From contig WBUN01000049.1 in the NCBI GenBank assembly GCA_008933705.1, positions 1-35,806 of the forward strand: a DNA stretch of 35,806 nt. Direction: 5' to 3'. The stretch's first letter is position 1, and every line of letters starts with the position of its first letter. Positions 15,484 to 23,187 of the stretch are shown here, piece by piece. A model generated the notes under the pieces. That model was not told where the DNA came from. It made no database searches and worked only from the letters and a program-made list of their open reading frames with translations. This DNA is from Hyphomicrobiaceae bacterium. GTDB taxonomy: Bacteria; Pseudomonadota; Alphaproteobacteria; Rhizobiales; Hyphomicrobiaceae. Both the position numbers and the translations under genes were made by a program.

Positions 15484-17340
15484 TCACCCGCCGGTCGCGT
15501 AGTCGATCGCGTTCACAAGATACGCGGGCAACTTGGGACGAAACGCGACCGCATCATCCGGCAGCTTGTCGATGAGCTGTGCCAACTGCTCTGCGACCTC
15601 GGCTTTAGAAACCGACTTCTTGTGGAGGGGCTCAAAGATCTTCGTCGCAATGTCATCGGCGCTCTGGTTCGGGACGGCTTTCCAGGCGTTCAGCTCGGTA
15701 TCCGCATCAGCTGCAATCTGCTCTTTTGTTTTCCCGGCCGCCGCCTGAGCCAAGCGGATCGCCTTATGCACCACATTGGCGAGCTCCGGACACCTGGCGA
15801 GATCGAACTCCAACGTCCATTGTTCACTCGGAAATGCCGTGACAGCCCCGCCTTGATGTTTGCTGAGACTTCCAAGATGTGCGGTTTTAGCGTCCGCAGC
15901 CCATTCGCTCTCTGTAAGCCTGTCTCCAACGAGAGCCTTGGCCGCATCTGGAGGAATGTCGCGATCCGGTAGCAGAGCGACCTTCACCGGCATTACTACG
16001 GCATTGGCCCGCTGAAAAATGCGGCTGTATCGAAACAGCCCGCGATGACCGACCTTCACTATCGAGACACCGAACTTTGAGAACGATCGGCCGATCTTCC
16101 TCGCGATAGCCGGCAAGAGGATGTTCTCGGCGTCCCCCTCTACGATCACGAGGCCGCGCGCGAAGAACAGATTGGCTTTCGTAGCGTCGAGAAACCGCCT
16201 CAGGAAATCATAGTCATCGGGTTGAAGCAGCGTGCTGCCCTGTGCCAACGGGAACGTCCGGTGGCCGATCATCATGATCATCGCATCGAGGTTCACACTC
16301 GCTGCCAATGTCGGGCTGTGCGTCGAAAGAATTGCTTGAACTTGTTGGCGCTGCTCATTCGCTTGCGGCGCAGCCGCCCTCTCCTCCAACACCTGCATGA
16401 ATAGTGTCTGGTGCTGCGGGTGGAGGTGCGCCTCCGGCTCCTCGATCAGCAAAAGCGGACTTTGGTCAGGGTGCGACTGCAGGAGCAATAGCTCCGCAGC
16501 CATGAATAGCAGGTTATTGTACCCGAGACCCCGGTTAAGGCGCGTAACCTGCCCCGGAGGAGGATTCAGATGCAGCTCCAGGCGCTCGAGCAGCTGGTCA
16601 AAAGAACCTTTGGCGCCGAGGCTCAACGTGGCTTGCAGTGGATCGTCCGCGAATGAGAGATCGCCGAGGAATTTCGCATTTACATCAGTCTGGACCGCCT
16701 GGACACCAGGGTTCGCCTCGACAGCGCGATCCGCTTCGCTCATCGTATCGACGAGAGTAGCCGGGGCTCCTCCAGCCGCCGGCGTACTTTGCGATGCCAT
16801 CGTTGGGAGGGCCCCCAGGATCTTGGAGAGCCGCGACCTGCGGCCTGACCGAAGCTCGCGCTCGGCATCGCGCAACGGCCGCAAATAGGTCGAGCGAAGA
16901 TATTCCCGCAGATCCCCCTCAACAGGCATGCCGTCGGCATCCTTGCACGCGCGATACTGAGTAAGAACCGTGAAACCGCCCCCGGCCTGCTGGCGCAGTG
17001 TGCCACGCAGACAGACGTAGAGCCGTAACGTGCCGGCTTCGTTGGTGCACCACTCCATAAAGCGCGATTGCTCGCCAGGGGTCAGCCCATCGAACAGACA
17101 GCGGATCAGCAAGCTGCCTTCCCGCGTGCCATCAGCCTTTACGTGAAAATCGCTTGCCTCAAGGCGCTGAAAATCGTCGCCTCGCGTCCACAGGGCAAAA
17201 CGAATGGCGTCGATCACCCCCGTCTTGCCGGCGTCGTTTGGGCCGACAAGGATATTCAAGCCTTTTCTCAGGCTAAGAGAGAGTGGTGCTTGCTCTGAGA
17301 AGCAGCGAAATCCGGATGCGTAAAGCTCTGCAAGAAACAT
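15484..17340 (-). CDS. gajA: Gabija protein GajA, OLD-family ATPase/TOPRIM nuclease
   Basis: 618 residues. The ABC-type ATPase part has Walker A GPNDAGKT (33-40), a signature region LNRGLGYNNLLF (268-279), Walker B LLLIEEPEAHLHP (296-308) and the H-loop LSTHSP (His341). The C-terminal TOPRIM part has VIVEGDAENILLP (Glu401, Glu405), SIVKVGHRG and LLPDRDIPP (Asp459, Asp461). GajA is a sequence-specific DNA-nicking endonuclease, held inactive by nucleotides and released when phage replication depletes them. All key residues are visible. The gene lies 87 bases downstream of the m5C methyltransferase on the same strand, so they may share a transcript. Confidence 0.92.
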   Translation of the reverse strand: MFLAELYASGFRCFSEQAPLSLSLRKGLNILVGPNDAGKTGVIDAIRFALWTRGDDFQRLEASDFHVKADGTREGSLLIRCLFDGLTPGEQSRFMEWCTNEAGTLRLYVCLRGTLRQQAGGGFTVLTQYRACKDADGMPVEGDLREYLRSTYLRPLRDAERELRSGRRSRLSKILGALPTMASQSTPAAGGAPATLVDTMSEADRAVEANPGVQAVQTDVNAKFLGDLSFADDPLQATLSLGAKGSFDQLLERLELHLNPPPGQVTRLNRGLGYNNLLFMAAELLLLQSHPDQSPLLLIEEPEAHLHPQHQTLFMQVLEERAAAPQANEQRQQVQAILSTHSPTLAASVNLDAMIMMIGHRTFPLAQGSTLLQPDDYDFLRRFLDATKANLFFARGLVIVEGDAENILLPAIARKIGRSFSKFGVSIVKVGHRGLFRYSRIFQRANAVVMPVKVALLPDRDIPPDAAKALVGDRLTESEWAADAKTAHLGSLSKHQGGAVTAFPSEQWTLEFDLARCPELANVVHKAIRLAQAAAGKTKEQIAADADTELNAWKAVPNQSADDIATKIFEPLHKKSVSKAEVAEQLAQLIDKLPDDAVAFRPKLPAYLVNAIDYATGG

Positions 17341-17427
17341 GATCCAACTTCTTCAAAGGAATTCACAGAAAATCTATGGAAGCTGGTCTCCGCATAAGCC
17401 TCCGAACAAATTCCAATTCGAGGTCCG

Positions 17428-18657
17428 TCACGCAGCAACACGTTGCCGCGCACGCGCACCGTTTCCCTTGCCCTCGCCCGGGTGCTCGGCATGCTCTCCT
17501 TCCATGACGAGATACTTCTTCGGCACCTTTGTCGTCCGCGCGGGTGGCGGCATCATCTCTCTACGCGGCGGGAGCAGCTTCAAAGACTTTGATCTGGCTG
17601 GCTTGCTGAGCAGCTGACGGCGTATCTCGCGTGCCAGCACCTCGGCGAGCAATGACGGCACGGCGTTGCCAAGCATCCTCTGAACGTCGGTGCGGCCGCA
17701 ATCAAACTCCAGACCATCCGGGAATGTTTGCAGCCGGCACAGCTCCTGCGTCGACAGCTTGCGGTTATTCCAATGGAACGGGCCGATGGCTGATCCCGGC
17801 TGCGCCTGAATCGTCCAGCTCGGCCGGTCCTTCGCCAGCTTCAAAAGGAAGCTCCAGTAGCGGGTGCGCCAACCGAACAGCGGCCGGCCTTTGCCGCGCG
17901 GAGTATGCCAAAGATAGTTCTCGCCCTCGGGAATTGTCGGAAGCAGGTCAGCCCACTTCCCTCCCATCTTCAGACCTGGCTCGTTTGGATGCGCCGGCAG
18001 ATCGCCAATCGCGTCCCAGGCGGTGCGGAATGGCTCAAGCCGCTCGCCGGAGAACAGGTCGTGCTGGTTGCCGTGAGTGGCGCTCGGAAACTCAAACTCC
18101 ATCCCGTCCCGCGCTGCAATGATGAACACGCGCTCGCGTCGCTGTGGAACGCCATAGCTCGATGCATCGAGCATCTGCCAGAAGGGCTTATAGTTATGGC
18201 CCGTTTCGCGATTGATCTGCTCGATGCCGCCAAGGATGCGCTCCAGTCCCTCGTTTTTCCCCTTGTAGGCGAGGCCGTACACGTTCTCCAGCAGGAGAGC
18301 TTTAGGTTGGGTGTCGCGCAATACCCGAAGGTAGGCTGTCAGCGTATCGGCGCGGGGATCATTGAGGCGCAGCGCATCGCCACGCGCCCAGTACCCTGAC
18401 TTCGAGAACGGCTGGCATGGCGGACCGCCAATCAGAACGTCGGCCTCGCCGACCTTCAGGCGGCCTGTGCGCAAAATCTCTTCCGAGGGCACCTGATGGA
18501 TATCGCGCTCGATCACGGGCCAGTCGCGGTTCAGGCGGATTGCACGGCAGCACGTTGCGTCGAGTTCGACAGCTACGCGCGTGCCGAAGCCCGCAGCCTC
18601 GAACCCGAAGTCGAGGCCTCCTATTCCCGTGAACAAACTGATTGCCTTAAGCGCCAT
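17428..18657 (-). CDS. DNA (cytosine-5) methyltransferase of a SacI-type R-M system
   Basis: 409 residues from ATG 18657; GTG 18696 would add 13. Motif I is SLFTGIGGLDFGF, motif IV GGPPCQPFS has the catalytic Cys81, motif VI is LLENVYGLA, motif VIII is QRRERVFI, motif IX is around LSTQELCRLQTFPDG and motif X is RMLGNAVPSLLAE. A basic, Pro-rich tail of about 45 residues (KSLKLLPPRREMMPPPARTT) is unusual. It should protect the recognition site of the adjacent endonuclease. The target is probably GAGCTC, if specificity follows the SacI family (inference). The promoter is divergent from the controller gene. Confidence 0.93.
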   Translation of the reverse strand: MALKAISLFTGIGGLDFGFEAAGFGTRVAVELDATCCRAIRLNRDWPVIERDIHQVPSEEILRTGRLKVGEADVLIGGPPCQPFSKSGYWARGDALRLNDPRADTLTAYLRVLRDTQPKALLLENVYGLAYKGKNEGLERILGGIEQINRETGHNYKPFWQMLDASSYGVPQRRERVFIIAARDGMEFEFPSATHGNQHDLFSGERLEPFRTAWDAIGDLPAHPNEPGLKMGGKWADLLPTIPEGENYLWHTPRGKGRPLFGWRTRYWSFLLKLAKDRPSWTIQAQPGSAIGPFHWNNRKLSTQELCRLQTFPDGLEFDCGRTDVQRMLGNAVPSLLAEVLAREIRRQLLSKPARSKSLKLLPPRREMMPPPARTTKVPKKYLVMEGEHAEHPGEGKGNGARARQRVAA

Positions 18658-18721
18658 CGCCACCCCGCCCGATTCCCGATGGGCTATGATCTTCACCGAC
18701 TCACTTTTATACTAACGAACG

Positions 18722-18757
18722 AACATAGAACAGATGAGCTTGTATTGTCAATACAAG
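18722..18757. promoter_or_regulatory. Methyltransferase promoter with controller operator
   Basis: A perfect 9-bp dyad CTTGTATTG-T-CAATACAAG occupies 18739-18757. On the minus strand TTGACA (18751-18746) lies in the dyad and, 18 bases on, TATGTT (18727-18722) forms a -10 for the methyltransferase. The dyad also lies about a dozen bases before the controller start TTG 18769, and TATACT (18708-18713) could be the plus-strand -10. A small controller protein binding this dyad would block one promoter and modulate the other. Confidence 0.6.
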
Positions 18758-18768
18758 AGAACCCCACT

Positions 18769-19020
18769 TTGATCCGGATCAGGCTGCGAGAGATGCTTGA
18801 TGCCTTCTGCGCTAGGACTGGCGAGCGGTTGACCTACGAGAAGCTGGCCGACCGTACCGGGCTCGCCCGCGCGACCATCGAATCGATGGCCACCCGTGAA
18901 CGCTACAACGCAAGCCTCCTCACGATCGAGCGGGTGTGCCGCGCTCTCCACTGCCAACCGGGGGATCTTCTCGAACTACAACCACCCGCGACGCCCCGTA
19001 AGAAAGGGCGAACGTCGTGA
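18769..19020 (+). CDS. Small XRE-family regulator, candidate R-M controller
   Basis: 83 residues from TTG 18769, with AAGAGA upstream. The frame is open further back, but the family begins at (M/L)IRIRLREMLDAF. The helix-turn-helix is TYEKLADRTGLARATIESMA and the end is LHCQPGDLLEL, the Cro/C1-type layout. The size, the gene position between a methyltransferase and an endonuclease, and the dyad just upstream fit a C-protein-like timing regulator. It overlaps the endonuclease by four bases (GTGA), so the nuclease is made only when the controller is. Confidence 0.75.
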   Translation: MIRIRLREMLDAFCARTGERLTYEKLADRTGLARATIESMATRERYNASLLTIERVCRALHCQPGDLLELQPPATPRKKGRTS

Positions 19021-20132
19021 CGGTGCGTGTCCGGATCGACAAGGACAGGGCCAGGCAGATCCTTTGGGAGGAGGCTGCCAAGGCACTGGCCGGCTATATC
19101 GACAGGACCTGGGAGGCCTCGATCGTCAGCCTTTCGGACGCGTGTGAAGGAGCATCCAAGACCCATATCGCCGCGCTCGGAACCGCCATTCTAGCAAAGT
19201 GCACAAATCCTGCCGTGGATGTCTTCGCGCTGAAGGCCAGTGTCGGCGACCGGGGATATTCGGCGCGCTCCCTCGCGAAGGACGTCCTCGCTCCCAATGC
19301 GCGCGAGCTCGACATCAATATCGGCGCAACCGGCCCCGAACCGCTCAACAACCAACCTTACTTCCACGAGAGCACCATCTCCCGCGACATGAACGTCAAG
19401 GGGAACGCCGCCAAGGCTGTCAGCATTCTTTGTGACGTTCTCGACCGATTGCAGGCTCTGCCTGACGAGGCCTCCGCGCGGGCGGCGCTGCGCGCGTATA
19501 TTGCCGTACGCCGACGCTACGGGCCACGCTACTCGAAGACGATCGACCTCACCCTCGACGTTACGATCGATGAACTCATCGCGCGCGTGATCGCGTTCGT
19601 CTCGGCAGATTCAGAGGGCGGCAGACGGGCACAGGCGATCGTTGCCGCACTCATGGACTTGATAAGCGGAGTTGATCGCGTCAAAGCACGTCGCATCAAC
19701 GATCCGTCACGAACAGTGCCTGGCGATGTCGCCGTGCGCACCGATGATGATGACGGCTGGGAGCGCACTCTTGAGGTGCGCGACAAGCCCGTCAGCCGCG
19801 AGGACCTTATAATTCTCGCGTCGCGCGCCGCCGATGCGGGCGTCGGCGAGGCGATCATGGTCGCTGTCGCCGCGGGTCAGCCTCAAATCGCCATTGCTGA
19901 GCCGAGAGCCTGGGCTGCGCAGCGAGGGGTCTCACTCACCCTTTTCACCGAATGGGATACGTTGATCCGGCAAGTGCTGCTATGGGCTCCGACCCCGGCT
20001 CTTGAGGCCGCGCGCCATCTGCCTAATCTCGTTCAGGAGCGTCTCATCGCGCTTGAGGTTCCCGAGGCGACCGTCGCCTCATGGGGCGCGATGTTCGTTG
20101 CCTCGCGTTCGGGTGGTCCAGGAACTCCTTGA
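19017..20132 (+). CDS. SacI-family type II restriction endonuclease
   Basis: 371 residues from GTG 19017. The N-terminal pattern TYIxALGTALLAK of the family appears as KTHIAALGTAILAKCT, followed by AVDVFALKAS, YSARSLAKDVL and the near-signature GATGPEPLNNQPYF (103-116). A PD-(D/E)xK-like site can be proposed at PGDVAV (Asp237) and LEVRDK (Glu253, Lys257). SacI cuts GAGCTC; whether this enzyme shares that target is inference. It overlaps the controller by GTGA, and its 3' end overlaps the convergent vsr gene by 89 bases. Length and motifs indicate an intact gene. Confidence 0.8.
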   Translation: MTVRVRIDKDRARQILWEEAAKALAGYIDRTWEASIVSLSDACEGASKTHIAALGTAILAKCTNPAVDVFALKASVGDRGYSARSLAKDVLAPNARELDINIGATGPEPLNNQPYFHESTISRDMNVKGNAAKAVSILCDVLDRLQALPDEASARAALRAYIAVRRRYGPRYSKTIDLTLDVTIDELIARVIAFVSADSEGGRRAQAIVAALMDLISGVDRVKARRINDPSRTVPGDVAVRTDDDDGWERTLEVRDKPVSREDLIILASRAADAGVGEAIMVAVAAGQPQIAIAEPRAWAAQRGVSLTLFTEWDTLIRQVLLWAPTPALEAARHLPNLVQERLIALEVPEATVASWGAMFVASRSGGPGTP

Positions 20133-20556
20133 GCGTACTGGCCAGCCCTTCCACGTCCCCCAGTTCGCACTCCCATACGACGACCACATCCCAGCCCTGC
20201 AGTGCCAGCTCTTGCAGATGCCGGCGATCGCGCTCGGCGTTGCGCGCAAGCTTCGGCCCCCAATAGTCAGGCTTCGAGCGCGGCAGTTTCTGGCCATCTC
20301 GGCAATCATGGCGATGCCAAAAACAGCCATGAACCATGACAATCTTGCCGCGTCCCGGCAGCACAATGTCAGGCGTTCCCGGAAGGCCGGCGACGTGGAG
20401 CCGGAATCTGTAGCCAAGCGCGTGCAGCAGTCTCCTGACGGCAACCTCAGGCCTGGAATCTTTCTTTTTTATGAGCGCCATGCGCTCCGAGAGTGTCGTC
20501 TGAGGCTTCGCACGGCCTCGCGACCTCTGCCGTGACCGCGTGGGAATCGTGCTCAT
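20044..20556 (-). CDS. vsr: Very-short-patch mismatch repair endonuclease
   Basis: 170 residues. The Vsr core is complete: KKDSRPEVAVRRLLHALGY, then GLPGTPDIVLPGRGKIV with the catalytic Asp63, then VHGCFWHRHDC (77-85, His81 and zinc ligands), PDYWGPKLARNAERDR, and GWDVVVVWECEL. Vsr nicks T:G mismatches that arise when 5-methylcytosine deaminates, so genes of this type often travel with m5C methyltransferases, as here. It converges on and overlaps the endonuclease gene by 89 bases, an unusually long overlap that fixes the two genes together. A basic 20-residue N-terminal extension precedes the domain. Confidence 0.93.
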   Translation of the reverse strand: MSTIPTRSRQRSRGRAKPQTTLSERMALIKKKDSRPEVAVRRLLHALGYRFRLHVAGLPGTPDIVLPGRGKIVMVHGCFWHRHDCRDGQKLPRSKPDYWGPKLARNAERDRRHLQELALQGWDVVVVWECELGDVEGLASTLKEFLDHPNARQRTSRPMRRRSPREPQAR

Positions 20557-20681
20557 TCGCTAGCCATCGCAGGTTCGCACGTCATAGTGACTCAAATACC
20601 GAATGATATCGTCCTACTCGTAACGATCCGACAAGCTGAATGCGATCCTGTCGAGAGGTGCGAGTTTTTGCTTCGCTCTCA

Positions 20682-21227
20682 TCAGCGCAGTCTCGCAATG
20701 GTGCTGTGATGCACGTTCATCTCTCGAGCAACTTCGCGTAGCGGAAGCCCTTCGGTCAGCATCCGACGCGCTGTCGCCTGCTGTCGCTCATTGAGCTTAG
20801 GCTTGCGGCCCATCCTCTTACCGCTCCGCGCCGCCGCCCGACGACCATCTGCGGCACGCTTCACGATCCTTTCTCGTTCGTCTTCGGCGAGCGCCGAGAG
20901 GAAAGCCAGGAAGCCTTGACCAATCTTGGTCGTGAGATCGAGGTGCGGCTTGTCGAGCACCCGGATGGCCGCGCCGCGCGCGTGAACCCGCTGCATGATG
21001 GTGATCCCGTCGTGCATCGAGCGCGTCGCCCGATCCCACTCAGCGAGCACGAGCACGTCGCCCTTGCCGAGCGCATCAACCGCGCGCTCCAGTTCCGGCC
21101 GTCCCTTCACGTCCTTGCCCGACGCCTTCTCGGCGAACATGACCTCGCACCCGGCCGCACGTAGTGCGCCGAGCTGACGGTCGAGGTTCTGGTGGATCGT
21201 CGAGACCCGTGCGTACCCGATCAGCAT
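20682..21227 (-). CDS. Serine recombinase (resolvase/invertase family)
   Basis: 181 residues. The start MLIGYARVSTIHQNLDRQL carries the nucleophile Ser9; EWDRATRSMHDG, GQGFLAFLSALAEDERERI and GRKPKLNERQQ are typical. The C-terminal helix-turn-helix is LPLREVAREMNVHHSTIARL. The family resolves or inverts DNA between res or inversion sites. No paired sites or transposase are obvious nearby, so it may be a leftover of a Tn3-type insertion or a resolvase of the element. Confidence 0.9.
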   Translation of the reverse strand: MLIGYARVSTIHQNLDRQLGALRAAGCEVMFAEKASGKDVKGRPELERAVDALGKGDVLVLAEWDRATRSMHDGITIMQRVHARGAAIRVLDKPHLDLTTKIGQGFLAFLSALAEDERERIVKRAADGRRAAARSGKRMGRKPKLNERQQATARRMLTEGLPLREVAREMNVHHSTIARLR

Positions 21228-21377
21228 ACGTCGAGTGTGCCGGAACCGGCCGACATTCGCACCGCAGTTTCGCGACTTACTAACAGGCTGATTTTGTTGG
21301 GGCTGGCGAACTGGCGCGAATATCCTGAATTGCGCAACAAGCTATGGAAATATCTGTCACAGGACTTAGTAATGGAA

Positions 21378-21408
21378 ATTAATCCGTGTACTGTATTAAT
21401 CTGTATAC
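21378..21408 (+). repeat. Direct repeat abutting the parD start
   Basis: ATTAATCCGTGTAC (21378-21391) and ATTAATCTGTATAC (21395-21408) are 14-base copies with two differences, spaced 17 bases apart. The second copy ends immediately before the parD ATG. RHH antitoxins bind repeated half-sites in their own promoters. The absence of a ribosome site suggests that the mRNA is leaderless or that the real start lies slightly downstream. Confidence 0.5.
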
Positions 21409-21684
21409 ATGCCCACACAAGACATCACACCATCTACGACATTGAGCGTCAGGCTTTCTTCGCGGACCAAGAACAAACTTGGTCGGCTGGCGCGCGCAAC
21501 GAAGCGCACAAAGTCCTTTCTCGCAGGCGAAGCCATTGAGGCGTTTGTCGCACGCGAACTTGAGATTATCGAAGATATCAAGAAAGGCTTGGCAGACGTG
21601 AAAGCAGGTCGGGTTATTCCGCATGATGAAGTCGTCCGTAGGACGCGGGAGACCATCAGCCGCATACTCCAAGAGAAGCAGTGA
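21409..21684 (+). CDS. parD: ParD-like ribbon-helix-helix antitoxin
   Basis: 91 residues. The RHH fold is STTLSVRLSSRTKNKLGRLA with TKRTKSFLAGEAIEAFV. The C-terminal helix (LEIIEDIKKGLADVKAGRV, IPHDEV) is the toxin-wrapping part found in ParD/RelB-like antitoxins. The stop overlaps the toxin start GTG 21681. It is expected to neutralise the toxin and repress the operon through the repeats upstream. Confidence 0.88.
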   Translation: MPTQDITPSTTLSVRLSSRTKNKLGRLARATKRTKSFLAGEAIEAFVARELEIIEDIKKGLADVKAGRVIPHDEVVRRTRETISRILQEKQ

Positions 21685-21989
21685 GGCCCGTTATCTGGTC
21701 CCACGCTGCGGCGGACGACCTCGACGCCATAGTCGCGTATATCGCCCGCGAACAGGGCGAGCGTGCATTTTCTGTCGCTGAACGCATCCAGAAATCAGGA
21801 AGCGACCTTGGCACATTCGCCACCGGCCATTCGGGGCGCGTCGCCGGAACCTACGAAAAGACCGTAAGTGATCTCCCCTACACCATTGCTTACATCATCG
21901 AGGATCTCGCCAACCGAACAGAACAGATCACGATCCTTCGCGTCATCCACGATGCCCGCAACTGGCCCGAAGGGGGGTGGCCAGAGTGA
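21681..21989 (+). CDS. parE: ParE/RelE-superfamily toxin
   Basis: 102 residues from GTG 21681. Family pieces are VIWSHAAADDLDAIVAYIA, then HSGRVAGTYEKTVSDLPYTI, then AYIIED and ITILRVIHDARNWP. The end IxILRVxHxxRxWP is characteristic of ParE. Members poison DNA gyrase (ParE) or cleave mRNA (RelE); sequence alone does not decide. It overlaps the antitoxin by four bases. A strong hairpin follows. Confidence 0.88.
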   Translation: MRPVIWSHAAADDLDAIVAYIAREQGERAFSVAERIQKSGSDLGTFATGHSGRVAGTYEKTVSDLPYTIAYIIEDLANRTEQITILRVIHDARNWPEGGWPE

Positions 21990-22013
21990 ACGCACGCACC
22001 GGAAATCCGACTA

Positions 22014-22044
22014 CTGAACGACCGAGTATCGCTCGGTAGTTCAG
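22014..22044 (+). terminator. Hairpin after parDE
   Basis: CTGAACGACCGAG, loop TATCG, CTCGGTAGTTCAG: a 13-bp stem with one mismatch, 25 bases after the toxin stop and before the convergent gene at 22077. There is no long T-run, so termination may be partial or bidirectional. Confidence 0.55.
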
Positions 22045-22076
22045 GCCGAGACCCCCCGGAGAGGTCCGGCTCGTCG

Positions 22077-22271
22077 TCAACCTTTCGGTGGAGTCGCAGT
22101 CGTAAGTGATCCCTCCATCTCCTCCGCAAGACGTTCGGGCGTCACCTCGGCATCGGAACGCGCCTCGATCATTGCCGAGGCAAGGACAAACTCCTCTCCG
22201 AGCGCGTCGTACTCGCGGCGGTACTCGGGATCACGCATCCACTTCTTGTGAAGCTCCTTCATACTGGTCAT
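22077..22271 (-). CDS. Truncated XRE/HigA-like antitoxin
   Basis: 64 residues: MTSMKELHKKWMRDPEYRRE, then YDALGEEFVLASAMIEARSD, AEVTPERLAEEMEG and TATPPKG. The first two-thirds match the N-terminus of a common HigA-like family, in which AGLTQEELAxxMGTTQxxVxRLE follows. Here the helix-turn-helix is cut after its first helix, so DNA binding is not expected. The ATG overlaps the stop of the next gene upstream (ATGA). It could be a leftover of a toxin-antitoxin pair. Confidence 0.55.
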   Translation of the reverse strand: MTSMKELHKKWMRDPEYRREYDALGEEFVLASAMIEARSDAEVTPERLAEEMEGSLTTATPPKG

Positions 22272-22447
22272 CGCACTTCCTTGATGTAGTCGCGCAGAAA
22301 CGCCTTGCCCGTTTCCACATCGCCAGCCAGCATCGCGTTCACGCCTTCGGTGAACAGCGCCTCTCGAAAGGCGGCATCGCGCTCACGGATCATCGCGAAC
22401 TCGCCGAACAGGGTCTCGACAATCGACAGCCGATAGTAGCGCGCCAT
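22268..22447 (-). CDS. Chimera of a WGR-domain start and an antitoxin fragment
   Basis: 59 residues from ATG 22447. Residues 1-22 (MARYYRLSIVETLFGEFAMI, then RE) are the first strands of a WGR domain, where RGRIG would come next. Instead the sequence continues RDAAFREALFTEGVNAMLAG, then DVETGKAFLRDYI, the same antitoxin family as at 12076. The join looks like an in-frame deletion fusing two genes. The frame is open upstream to 22531. That part overlaps the next gene and has no family match. Confidence 0.5.
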   Translation of the reverse strand: MARYYRLSIVETLFGEFAMIRERDAAFREALFTEGVNAMLAGDVETGKAFLRDYIKEVR

Positions 22448-22496
22448 GTTCTTCGCGCCGTCGAGACATTCGAGGCAGACTTCAGCTTGCTTCACA

Positions 22497-23006
22497 TCAG
22501 AATCGTAGCGGATGCGGAATCTCTGATGCAATGCAGCCAGCCTGCTTAGACAGCAACAGACGATACTGTCCGCCAGCCTGAGCCCAACTGCGCAGTTTGC
22601 AAAATCGCTCTCTCTGCCCCGTATCCCACGGCACCTGAGGGAACTCGCTTGTCAGGCGTTCGATAAAGGCGTCCGCTTCGAGGAACAGGAGGCGCTCAGC
22701 CTCGTCCTTGGCGTCCAATCCGAGGTAGAATCCGAACCGATCCCGCGCAATGCGGCGCACGTCGAGGATCGGCTCGTAATCGCCCGTTGCGAGGTAGTAC
22801 TCCCCAGCCTTTCCGTTGTGTTCGCGCAAGAGACGGAGGGTCGTCTGCAGGCTGAGGCTGTAACGGATGTGAACATGCGGCTTTGGGATCGCGGCCGCGT
22901 TTGCACTCGATACGACGATGGCTGGTAACGCCGCTGCCGCAGCCGCGCCAGACGCGAGCAGCAGGGCCTCCCGTCGTGTGACGCCTTTCCTATGTCGGTG
23001 CCGCAT
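22497..23006 (-). CDS. Twin-arginine leader protein of unknown function (D)
   Basis: 169 residues from ATG 23006; the frame is open to 23075, but the leader starts here. The N-terminus is RHRHRKGVTRREALLLASGA with a long hydrophobic stretch AAAAALPAIVVSSANAAA, a good twin-arginine signal. The mature part has YSLSLQTTLRLLREHNGKAG, EYYLATGDYEPILDVRRIAR and DEAERLLFLEADAFIERL, mostly helical, with no recognised domain. It overlaps the fragment at 22990 by 17 bases. It is part of a series of leader-bearing genes on this strand. Confidence 0.6.
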   Translation of the reverse strand: MRHRHRKGVTRREALLLASGAAAAAALPAIVVSSANAAAIPKPHVHIRYSLSLQTTLRLLREHNGKAGEYYLATGDYEPILDVRRIARDRFGFYLGLDAKDEAERLLFLEADAFIERLTSEFPQVPWDTGQRERFCKLRSWAQAGGQYRLLLSKQAGCIASEIPHPLRF

Positions 23007-23175
23007 GCCGCTCCGTCCGCCAACGCGAGATAGCCGCCCACTTCGGAGAATTCCGATCACCGTCGATCTTCGCATGGGGCGGCGCTTCCCAGAGCCAGAA
23101 GTAGTTGAGATCGAGGCCGAACGTTTCCGCCTCCTGCTCGACGATGCGGTGCCAGAACCGCGCCCGCCTCCGCAA
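22990..23175 (-). pseudogene. C-terminal fragment of a paralog of the gene at 26636
   Basis: About 61 residues from TTG 23175. The end AKIDGDRNSPKWAAISRWRT matches ARIDGDRNSPKWAAISRWRT of the intact gene at 26636-27211, and VEQEAETFGLDLNYFW parallels VEREADRFGVAINPFW. The N-terminal two-thirds, including the leader, is missing. The frame upstream is directly continuous with the DnaA-domain gene except for that gene's TGA (about 23188), so a junction lies there. It may still be read by translational coupling. Confidence 0.55.
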
Positions 23176-23187
23176 GTCTCGGATAGT

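Noticed and set aside
20682..21227. Complete Tn3-type transposon suggested by the resolvase
   Set aside because: No transposase gene or terminal inverted repeats were seen near it, so only the recombinase is annotated.
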